NCBI GenBank assembly: GCA_029858245.1
Contig: JAOUFL010000051.1
Coordinates: 1-11,616 of the forward strand
DNA length: 11,616 nt
Direction of reading: 5' to 3'
DNA from: Candidatus Zixiibacteriota bacterium
GTDB taxonomy: Bacteria; Zixibacteria; MSB-5A5; RBG-16-43-9
The position numbers and the translations under genes are program-made. Each line of letters opens with the position of its first letter. The first letter of the stretch is position 1. Below, in pieces: positions 6,986-11,616 of the stretch. The notes beneath the pieces were generated by a model. That model did not search any database and was not told the DNA's origin. It saw nothing but the letters and a program-made list of their open reading frames with translations.

Positions 6986-8545
6986 TTACTCCAAAGGTAA
7001 CTTTATTATAAAGGTAGAGCCTTCTCCTAATTTGCTTTTGACCTCCAGAAATCCTTTATGCCTCTGGATTATCCCGTAACTTACCGAGAGTCCTAAACCC
7101 GTTCCTTTGCCGGACCTCTTGGTGGTGAAAAACGGATCGAATATCTTGGAAAAATTCTCCTCGGATATTCCGCATCCTGTATCGGAGAAACTTATCTGCA
7201 CGAATTTCTTGTGAGAATCCAGGTCAGATTCTATGGTGAGAGTTCCACCCTGAGACATGGACTCAGCCGCATTTAAAATTATATTCACAAACACCTGTTT
7301 TATCTGATCAACATCTACCATTGCAGTTGGCAGGTCCTCTTTAAGTTTTTTAACCACCTTGATATTATGAAAGATAGCCTGATTCTCCAGCAGGGAAAGG
7401 GTCTCCTCCACCACCATGTTTATAATGGCTGGGCTTTTACTGGGTTCTGTCTGTCGTGCGAATTCCAGTAGACCTTTTACGATTTTCCGGCAGCGTGTGG
7501 TCTCGTTTACTATCACCTCCAGATCCTCTTTTATCTGCAGATTATCATTATGCTCCTTTAAAAGCAGTGAGCCGTAGGTCAAAATACCGGTTAGGGGATT
7601 ATTAATCTCGTGTGCCACTCCGGCAGCTAACTTACCCAGGGATGCCAGCTTTTCTGATTGAATCAGCTGTTCCTGGGTTTTCTTTAGCTCCTGACTTCTC
7701 TCCTCTACTCTTTTCTCCAGGACCTTGCTCCATTCTTTTAACTCCTTTTGAGCTTCTTCCAAATCCCGGGTCATCCGGTTAAAGGAGTTCGCCAGCTCAC
7801 CTATCTCATCCCTGGAATCAACTTTCAGAGTATAATCTAATTCACCCGCAGCGATCTTATTGGTGCCATTCACCAGGGCTCTCACCGGACGGCTCACTGA
7901 CCTCTGGACGAAAATTCCTATGGCACCAGAGATCACCAGGAAAACCAACACTGCAAAAGCCAGCATCTTGTTCTGATTACCCTCTATCTTCTTGTCCACA
8001 TCTGTCAGCGACATCCCGATATCCAGAACCCCTAAAACCTTCTGTGTAGGGGGATGTATGTGACACTCGGCAGTGTAACAATCCTCTTCATTATAAATAG
8101 GATCTATCACCCCCAAAACCCTGTGACCCTCTTTGGTTTTGTAAATCCGGTTACGTTCAGGGATAGGCAGTTTTTCTAAGGGTTTTTCTGCGGCATGACA
8201 GGTATAACAGGCTTCAGCCTTTTTATCCACCATTGAGCCGATCTCTTTTCCATCTGAGGAGTACATTATAGTCCCCTCTTTATTGAAAACCCTGATCTTC
8301 TCGATCCCTTCCTGCTCTCCAATAGTCTCGATGATCTTATGCACATCCTCGGTCTCGTATTTCAGCATATCATAGCGGGTGCTTCTTTTAATGGTCTCGC
8401 TTATGCGGTTAGCACCGCGCAGAACCTCGGCTATCAACTGACTTTTCTGTGAGTTTATGCTCACATAGGCAAAAACCCCCAGAGCGATAACCAGAATAGC
8501 CCCTACGAATAAGATCAGCTTAAATCCCAGGCGGTTATACCACAT
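6986..8545 (-). CDS. Membrane histidine kinase with c-type heme motifs in its periplasmic sensor
   Basis: Sensor kinase of 519 residues from the ATG at 8545. A first transmembrane helix (about 7-30) and a second (about 194-214) enclose a sensor domain of some 160 residues outside the membrane. This holds C113-x-x-C116-H117 and C156-x4-C161-H162, the two kinds of motif used for covalent heme c in cytochrome c3-type proteins. A HAMP domain (about 213-265), a coiled coil (about 255-300), HisKA with phospho-acceptor H312 in AHEINNP, and a HATPase domain follow, with the N-box at 421-430, DTGCGI at 455-460, DPFFTTK at 470-476 and GKGTGLGLS at 479-487. It is expected to autophosphorylate in response to a redox-active or gaseous signal and to pass phosphate to the activator encoded 31 bases downstream. 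An upstream in-frame TTG at 8599 is rejected as the start because it is the promoter -35 box. Heme attachment is predicted, not proven. Confidence 0.9.
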   Translation of the reverse strand: MWYNRLGFKLILFVGAILVIALGVFAYVSINSQKSQLIAEVLRGANRISETIKRSTRYDMLKYETEDVHKIIETIGEQEGIEKIRVFNKEGTIMYSSDGKEIGSMVDKKAEACYTCHAAEKPLEKLPIPERNRIYKTKEGHRVLGVIDPIYNEEDCYTAECHIHPPTQKVLGVLDIGMSLTDVDKKIEGNQNKMLAFAVLVFLVISGAIGIFVQRSVSRPVRALVNGTNKIAAGELDYTLKVDSRDEIGELANSFNRMTRDLEEAQKELKEWSKVLEKRVEERSQELKKTQEQLIQSEKLASLGKLAAGVAHEINNPLTGILTYGSLLLKEHNDNLQIKEDLEVIVNETTRCRKIVKGLLEFARQTEPSKSPAIINMVVEETLSLLENQAIFHNIKVVKKLKEDLPTAMVDVDQIKQVFVNIILNAAESMSQGGTLTIESDLDSHKKFVQISFSDTGCGISEENFSKIFDPFFTTKRSGKGTGLGLSVSYGIIQRHKGFLEVKSKLGEGSTFIIKLPLE

Positions 8546-8552
8546 ATGAAAA

Positions 8553-8558
8553 CTCCTT
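8553..8558 (-). promoter_or_regulatory. Ribosome binding site that fixes the kinase start
   Basis: AAGGAG on the minus strand lies seven bases before the ATG at 8545. The upstream in-frame TTG at 8599 lacks a comparable site and falls within the promoter, so this site decides the start. Confidence 0.75.
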
Positions 8559-8570
8559 AAATTGAAACCT

Positions 8571-8599
8571 AATATAAAATCTTCAACCTCAAATGTCAA
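8571..8599 (-). promoter_or_regulatory. Sigma-70-type promoter of the kinase-activator operon
   Basis: On the minus strand a perfect -35 box TTGACA (8594-8599), a 17-base spacer and TATATT (8571-8576, five of six bases) are present. The start site would be near 8564, leaving a 20-base leader with AAGGAG before the ATG at 8545. This is the best vegetative promoter in the window for a protein gene. Confidence 0.72.
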
Positions 8600-8700
8600 A
8601 CCCTTAACCAGTAATTATACTTAATAAAAAAATGATACATTTGCCCGCTTGTAGTTACCCAATTTATGGGGCTGTTTTTGTCTCTGTTAGAGGAGATCAG

Positions 8701-8729
8701 GTAGTTCGGGAATTCCAATTCCCGAACTA
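8701..8729 (+). repeat. REP-like hairpin 1 (GTAG head)
   Basis: After GTAG the sequence forms a perfect inverted repeat with 13-base arms, from TAGTTCGGGAATT at 8702-8714 to its complement at 8717-8729, and a CC loop. The GTAG head plus hairpin is the layout of REP elements that are mobilised by REP-associated tyrosine transposases. Confidence 0.55.
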
Positions 8730-8784
8730 ACGTAGAAACAAATGGCTGTGCATTTTTTCGAACTGGTCTTCGGGTGATGAATTC

Positions 8785-8802
8785 CCCTCCCTGCAGGGAG
8801 GG
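8785..8802. repeat. 18-base perfect palindrome, GC-rich
   Basis: CCCTCCCTG and CAGGGAGGG abut to form a perfect palindrome without a loop. It lacks the GTAG head of its neighbours, so it belongs to a different class of intergenic palindrome or is a degenerate element. Confidence 0.5.
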
Positions 8803-8823
8803 ATAAGGGGATGGTGATAAGAT

Positions 8824-8848
8824 GTAGGGACAGAACAGTGTTCTGTCC
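8824..8848 (+). repeat. REP-like hairpin 2 (GTAG head)
   Basis: GTAG leads into GGACAGAACA (8828-8837), a single G, and the complement TGTTCTGTCC (8839-8848). It is a close relative of hairpin 6 at 9233-9257: in the stem the A-T pair at arm position 7 is replaced there by G-C, a compensatory change that keeps the pairing. Confidence 0.65.
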
Positions 8849-8937
8849 TTTCACTTTTCACCCATAGGGCTCGTAATGACATATCGGAAATCGGTAAACC
8901 CACGTTGCCCTCAAAGTAGGTTTATTATTATACTCCT

Positions 8938-8963
8938 TTCCCACCTTGGGGGCAAGGTGGGAA
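8938..8963. repeat. Hairpin with 11-base arms downstream of the tRNA
   Basis: TTCCCACCTTG (8938-8948), a GGGG loop (8949-8952) and CAAGGTGGGAA (8953-8963) form a perfect stem. It lies about 45 bases past the tRNA 3' end and could act as a transcription stop or mRNA/RNA stabiliser, although no T-run follows on the minus strand. It has no GTAG head. Confidence 0.5.
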
Positions 8964-9000
8964 TGCCATTGAAATTGCATTAACGCGGTCAATGCACTCC

Positions 9001-9008
9001 AAAAAAAA
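9001..9008 (-). terminator. T-run directly after the tRNA
   Basis: Eight consecutive T on the minus strand follow the discriminator base. With the GC-rich T-arm and acceptor structure before it, this probably ends tRNA transcription. There is no separate stem-loop, so the assignment rests on the T-run alone. Confidence 0.4.
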
Positions 9009-9082
9009 TAGCGGCGAAGGGATTCGAACCCCTGACAAAAGGATTATGATTCCTCTGCTCTGACCAACTGAGCTACGCCGCC
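9009..9082 (-). tRNA. tRNA-Met (CAT anticodon), elongator type
   Basis: The 74-base minus-strand sequence folds as a cloverleaf. The acceptor stem GGCGGCG (9076-9082) pairs with CGCCGCT (9010-9016), with a G-U at the end. The D arm holds GCTCAGTTGGTCAGAGC, the anticodon stem GAGGA/TCCTT carries the loop ATCATAA with anticodon CAT, and the T loop is TTCGAAT. The discriminator is A, followed at once by eight T, so CCA is not encoded and must be added by an enzyme. The paired first base argues against initiator tRNA. A CAT anticodon can also mean lysidine-modified tRNA-Ile2; the overall match to elongator tRNA-Met makes Met more likely. Confidence 0.92.
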
Positions 9083-9094
9083 ATTTTGACAAGT

Positions 9095-9123
9095 TATTTA
9101 CGATAAAAAACAAGAATTGTCAA
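9095..9123 (-). promoter_or_regulatory. Promoter of the tRNA gene
   Basis: On the minus strand a perfect -35 box TTGACA (9118-9123) and a 17-base spacer precede a weak -10 box TAAATA (9095-9100, three of six bases). The start site would be near 9088, a few bases before the mature 5' end at 9082, as usual for tRNA genes. Confidence 0.6.
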
Positions 9124-9148
9124 GGGAAAATGTCTATTGGATTCAATC

Positions 9149-9175
9149 GGTAGAACAGACATTCCTGTCTGTTCT
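9149..9175 (+). repeat. REP-like hairpin 3 (GTAG head), left half of an inverted pair
   Basis: GGTAG leads into arms AGAACAGACA (9152-9161) and TGTCTGTTCT (9166-9175) with a TTCC loop. The next element is its reverse-oriented partner, and together they make a BIME-like unit of 53 bases. Confidence 0.68.
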
Positions 9176-9201
9176 GGTCAGACAAGAATGTCTGACCTAC
9201 C
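9176..9201 (-). repeat. REP-like hairpin 4 (GTAG head on minus strand), right half of the pair
   Basis: Arms GGTCAGACA (9176-9184) and TGTCTGACC (9189-9197) with an AGAA loop are followed by CTACC, so the head GGTAG reads on the minus strand. Compared with hairpin 3 read from its own head, the first 16 bases agree at 14 positions; the two differences are matched by compensating changes in the opposite arm. Confidence 0.68.
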
Positions 9202-9206
9202 AACTG

Positions 9207-9231
9207 GTAGAGACGCATCGAATACGTCTCT
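9207..9231 (+). repeat. REP-like hairpin 5 (GTAG head)
   Basis: GTAG (9207-9210) overlaps an arm AGAGACG (9209-9215) paired with CGTCTCT (9225-9231) across a nine-base loop. It follows the inverted pair by five bases. Confidence 0.58.
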
Positions 9232-9232
9232 T

Positions 9233-9257
9233 GTAGGGACAGGACATCGTCCTGTCC
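9233..9257 (+). repeat. REP-like hairpin 6 (GTAG head)
   Basis: GTAG leads into GGACAGGAC (9237-9245), loop ATC, and GTCCTGTCC (9249-9257). It is the same subfamily as hairpin 2, sharing GTAGGGACAG and CTGTCC with a paired substitution inside the stem. Confidence 0.65.
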
Positions 9258-9286
9258 GTAGGTTCTCCTTCCCTTTATGGTAGAGT

Positions 9287-9306
9287 GTAGGGATTACCCG
9301 CCGGGT
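9287..9306 (+). repeat. Possible REP-like hairpin 7 (GTAG head)
   Basis: GTAG (9287-9290) precedes a short palindrome ACCCG-C-CGGGT (9296-9306). The stem is only five bases with a spacer after the head, so this may be a decayed member of the set or chance. Confidence 0.35.
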
Positions 9307-9588
9307 CGTTCATACCTTAACCTGTAACTCCTCTTTGCCCTCAATGTGGGGAAATTTGATGTTTGGCAAAACCAGGTTCCCATTTCAGGAGTAAAACCAT
9401 CTACATTCAATCTGATTACAATTCATTTATAGAGTATAAATATCTAAATTTTACTTGATAAAATTAATTGGAGGTTTTATTTTTGTTTTAGATAAATAAT
9501 TTTAAATGAAATAAATTATGTTAAAGGGCTTTTTATTTTTTATCCACCTGCGAAGAAAGGAGGGAACAAATCTCAAGGAATTAGATTG
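9307..9588. other. Leader region upstream of the exported-protein operon
   Basis: No reading frame of note occurs. It holds the second copy of the TTGCCCTCAA motif (9335-9350) and turns very AT-rich after about 9415. A possible promoter is TTGATA, 17 bases, TATTTT around 9455-9483 on the plus strand, but in such AT-rich DNA this is weak. A purine-rich AAAGGAGGG near 9557-9565 looks like a ribosome site but has no usable start after it. Confidence 0.45.
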
Positions 9589-9612
9589 CCTTATTTGACA
9601 ATTTCAATAAGG
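9589..9612 (+). promoter_or_regulatory. Hairpin that overlaps the ribosome binding site of the 306-residue protein
   Basis: CCTTATT (9589-9595) can pair with AATAAGG (9606-9612) around a ten-base loop. The 3' arm includes the first part of the AAGGAGG ribosome site (9609-9615) for the ATG at 9620. In RNA the stem would partly hide the site, which could make translation temperature- or ligand-dependent. The stem is AU-rich and short, so this is a suggestion. Confidence 0.35.
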
Positions 9613-9619
9613 AGGCAGT

Positions 9620-10540
9620 ATGAGAAAAATTAATCTATTAATTATATGCTTGATGATATTTGTTTTTTATTCTTTCCGAGCTTTAGCAGAAGAAATTAAT
9701 ACTGTAATAGATTACAAATGGGGGGTTCAGTTAAGTGAAGAAGAGGCTAAAACCTTTCCATATTCTGCTCAGATAACTTTTGAAGCCCTTCCCGAATTAG
9801 GCAAAACCACTAAAGTAAATCTCAAACTGCAGGCTCATCAATTCTGCTATCAGGAGCCTCGCTTTAACATTATGCGCACCTGGAGCAAGGATGGTGAGCT
9901 TGGTCCGTTCGAGTGCAGCCAGATCGAGCCCAGATGGACTACGCCAATCAAAAAGGGCGATATTTATGAAGGAACATTCAGTTTTAAAACGGACAGGGCT
10001 GGAAAATATGTCTTTGCGGTTATGGTCATCACCAGTGCAGTCTGTACCAAGATAACCGAAGCGATATTTCACATCTTTTTAGATTTGGATGAATCAGGGA
10101 AGTTGACCTCCCTGCGCGGGAGTAAATCCATGCCTGAGGATAATGCGATTAAGCTGAGATTCGAGGAAGGTCAAATAAATGGTTATTTCAGAATAAATCC
10201 TCCACCCTCTTTAAATGACACATCCCACGTCAATTATGGAATAATAATAAAGGATAAAACCCCGCAGGAGCTTAAAATTTCTGTAGCTGGCTCCCCCGGG
10301 CTTGCGGTAATAGATTCTCCCAGAAAATCATCCGGAATTGCTGATTCGGTTTATTACTTAAAAGGCACTTTTAAATTAGTGCCTTCTAAGACAGGCGAGG
10401 GTTATTTTATTCTGACAGCAGAAGAAACACCGCAACTTAAAACCTCGGATTCTATAAAGAAAGATTTCAAGATTGTGTTTGATCTGGATGAAAAGGGTAA
10501 GTTTAAGTCAATGGATAAGGAGATTATCCCGGAGGAATAA
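9620..10540 (+). CDS. Exported protein of unknown function, paralogue 1
   Basis: Protein of 306 residues with a Sec signal peptide: MRKIN, a hydrophobic core, and a likely cut after ALA at residue 23. I do not recognise a named family. The mature part seems to be two similar beta-rich halves. The first (about 50-167) has FEALPELGKTTKVNLKL, KKGDIYEGTFSF and GKYVFAVMV, then FLDLDESGKLTSL. The second (about 188-298) has FRINPPPSLNDTSHVNYGI, YYLKGTFKLVPSKTGEGYF, then VFDLDEKGKFKSM. The repeated ending, a strand with DLDExGK, marks the duplication. Cysteines at 76, 99 and 142 could form a disulfide. The same blocks recur in the next gene, 27 bases downstream, so the two form an operon of paralogues. 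A periplasmic or surface location is expected; binding or adhesion is only a guess from the beta-sandwich look. Confidence 0.85.
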   Translation: MRKINLLIICLMIFVFYSFRALAEEINTVIDYKWGVQLSEEEAKTFPYSAQITFEALPELGKTTKVNLKLQAHQFCYQEPRFNIMRTWSKDGELGPFECSQIEPRWTTPIKKGDIYEGTFSFKTDRAGKYVFAVMVITSAVCTKITEAIFHIFLDLDESGKLTSLRGSKSMPEDNAIKLRFEEGQINGYFRINPPPSLNDTSHVNYGIIIKDKTPQELKISVAGSPGLAVIDSPRKSSGIADSVYYLKGTFKLVPSKTGEGYFILTAEETPQLKTSDSIKKDFKIVFDLDEKGKFKSMDKEIIPEE

Positions 10541-10567
10541 ACAGAAGGTCTAAAGGAGTGAGTAGTT

Positions 10568-11590
10568 ATGTGTAACAAAAAAATATTTAGTGTGGGTTTG
10601 ATTATTTTAGCAATTACCCTCGGGGCTTTTTGGGTTTTACCCGGTTTGATTTTTCCTGATGATCAGGGGAAGTATACAAGACCCTATATACCTGGTAGTA
10701 ATACAACCCGGGAAATAGAACCACCAAAGCAGGAGATAAAACAGATTTTTGATTATGGGTTTGAATCGCCAGTAGATTCCTGTAAAGGTGGTGCTTTTCT
10801 AGCCCAGATAAGTTTCGAATCTCTACCTCAATTAAATAAACCCACTAAGATTTATGTGAAGTTAAAATCATGCTGGGAAACAACTAAAGAAGTCCCTCAT
10901 TTTGATGTAAGGGGAAATGAGGGGTCGCTGGATTACACTCAACTCGAGCCTAAGTTGTTGCCTCCTATCAAAAAAGGTGATGAGTATGAAGGAGAGGTTA
11001 CAATCATTCCCAGAGATATAGGAAAATATCTATTGCACATTTTCATGGTTAAGGGTGGGGTAGATGTTAAATTTGGTTTTAATGAATCTGGAGAGTTAGT
11101 TCATCTTTCAAACAAAGGTTTTTTCCCAAAAACAGAATTACATAACCATCCTATTATAAGTGATACAGAGATTTATGTTAAATTTGGTGGTACTTACGTA
11201 ACCAATCTTTTCCACATAACTCCCCCTTTATCTTTGCACGACACCTCGATAGTTAATTACCGGGTTGTAACCAAGGTTGATTATCCAGATGGTTTGAAGA
11301 TTGTAACTAATTATGGTCGTAACATCAGCTTTGAGATGGTACCTGGTCCAGTTAATAAAGGTGATACCTTAAGGGGTTCTTTTATAGCAGTTCCTCCAAG
11401 AGTAGGTAAGAACAGTATTGGCTTGGGCATAGAGGAGCCTCCCAGAGAGGGAGTTAAACCGCAGAATGACAGTTTCAGTGCCCAGTATCATTTACTTCCA
11501 GATGGCAAAATACTGTTTATTTCCAAGGGCCAAAAACAATATGGTTCACTTGTTAGCTATTATAGGAAGAAAGGGGTGTCTCTTGAATAA
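10568..11590 (+). CDS. Exported or membrane-anchored protein of unknown function, paralogue 2
   Basis: Protein of 340 residues. Residues about 5-28 are hydrophobic (KIFSVGLIILAITLGAFWVL) and serve as a signal sequence or uncleaved anchor; no clear cleavage site is seen. A Pro-rich linker follows (about 37-58). The body shares ordered blocks with the upstream protein: ISFESLPQLNKPTKIYVKL (81-99), QLEPKLLPPIKKGDEYEGEV (125-144), GKYLLHIFMVKGG (152-164), FNESGELVHL (171-180) and FHITPPLSLHDTSIVNYRV (about 214-232). It is therefore a paralogue, though clearly diverged. The start has AAAGGAG upstream and lies 27 bases after the previous stop. Its stop overlaps the probable start of a third gene. 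No function can be assigned. Confidence 0.85.
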   Translation: MCNKKIFSVGLIILAITLGAFWVLPGLIFPDDQGKYTRPYIPGSNTTREIEPPKQEIKQIFDYGFESPVDSCKGGAFLAQISFESLPQLNKPTKIYVKLKSCWETTKEVPHFDVRGNEGSLDYTQLEPKLLPPIKKGDEYEGEVTIIPRDIGKYLLHIFMVKGGVDVKFGFNESGELVHLSNKGFFPKTELHNHPIISDTEIYVKFGGTYVTNLFHITPPLSLHDTSIVNYRVVTKVDYPDGLKIVTNYGRNISFEMVPGPVNKGDTLRGSFIAVPPRVGKNSIGLGIEEPPREGVKPQNDSFSAQYHLLPDGKILFISKGQKQYGSLVSYYRKKGVSLE

Positions 11591-11616
11591 AGGTAAATTA
11601 TTTTTCGGGGTTTTTC
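11583..11616 (+). CDS. Probable start of a third exported-protein gene (runs off the right edge)
   Basis: A TTG at 11583-11585 opens the frame MNKGKLFFGVF, which stays open to the end of the window. It begins in the last codons of the previous gene, overlapping its stop, and is preceded by a purine-rich AAGAAAGGGG. The residues look like the beginning of a signal sequence and resemble the MCNKKIFSVG start of the upstream paralogue, suggesting a translationally coupled third member of the operon. Only eleven codons are visible, so this is tentative. Confidence 0.45.
   Translation, partial: MNKGKLFFGVF

Larger units (their letters stand above)
8600..9008. other. Gene-free spacer with palindromes, left of the tRNA
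   Basis: No convincing reading frame occurs between the kinase promoter and the tRNA. The interval carries two GTAG-headed hairpins (8701-8729 and 8824-8848), an 18-base GC-rich palindrome (8785-8802) and an 11-base-arm hairpin (8938-8963). The phrase TTGCCCTCAAAGTAGG (8905-8920) recurs as TTGCCCTCAATGTGGG at 9335-9350, 14 of 16 bases alike, which suggests repeated intergenic material. Confidence 0.6.

Noticed and set aside
8546..8599. N-terminal extension of the kinase from the TTG at 8599
   Set aside because: The TTG is part of a perfect -35 box with a matching -10 box, and a better start with a ribosome site lies at 8545.
9009..9082. Initiator tRNA or lysidine tRNA-Ile2
   Set aside because: The first base is paired, unlike initiator tRNA, and the arms fit elongator tRNA-Met better than tRNA-Ile2, though the latter cannot be fully excluded without a classifier.
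8928..9113. 61-codon minus-strand frame
   Set aside because: It overlaps the whole tRNA gene and its translation contains the familiar RRSSVGQS...SGVRIPSP pattern produced by translating a tRNA; it is not a protein gene.
8701..9306. CRISPR array
   Set aside because: The palindromes differ in sequence and spacing, there are no constant repeats with equal spacers and no cas genes; a REP-type set explains them better.
9517..9597. 26-codon frame upstream of the exported-protein operon
   Set aside because: No ribosome site, no recognisable composition, and it lies in a leader that contains regulatory-looking structure; likely chance.

Overview
The window looks like part of the chromosome of a Gram-negative, probably anaerobic and uncultivated bacterium of moderate to low GC content. 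Four things point that way: secreted proteins with Sec-type signal sequences, a histidine kinase with c-type heme motifs outside the membrane, a sigma-54 enhancer-binding regulator next to a sigma-54 promoter, and a membrane-bound iron-sulfur/quinone module. The large secreted protein at the left edge resembles those seen in FCB-related candidate phyla such as Zixibacteria. That assignment is recall, not proof, and no marker gene here settles the taxonomy.

Layout from left to right. Bases 1-1484 (minus) hold the N-terminal 494 codons of a large exported protein whose end lies outside the window. After an AT-rich gap come hybB and hybA (1912-3882, minus), a quinone-linked electron-transfer pair with no catalytic subunit beside it. 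Upstream of them are two receiver-only response regulators (4014-4538 and 4598-5272, minus). Each is predicted to be tied to the membrane, one by an N-terminal helix and the other by a C-terminal one. This pair is preceded by a near-consensus sigma-54 promoter (5325-5341). Next come a full NtrC-type sigma-54 activator (5548-6954) and its histidine kinase (6986-8545), which carries one CX2CH and one CX4CH heme motif in its periplasmic domain. The kinase's apparent long start is a TTG that is really the -35 box of its promoter; the true start is the ATG at 8545.

The interval 8600-9619 has no protein gene. It holds a tRNA-Met(CAT) gene on the minus strand and, on both sides of it, a set of short GTAG-headed hairpins. 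These look like REP elements, including one inverted pair (BIME-like). From 9620 a plus-strand operon begins: two tandem paralogous exported proteins of unknown function, and the probable first codons of a third gene at the right edge.

The most coherent reading of the centre (inference) is a redox-signalling locus. A heme-bearing kinase senses something outside the cytoplasmic membrane and phosphorylates the sigma-54 activator. The activator turns on the sigma-54 promoter of the two membrane-tethered receivers, and these may act on the neighbouring HybAB-like quinone module or compete for phosphate. The parts are recognisable families; the combination is what deserves attention.
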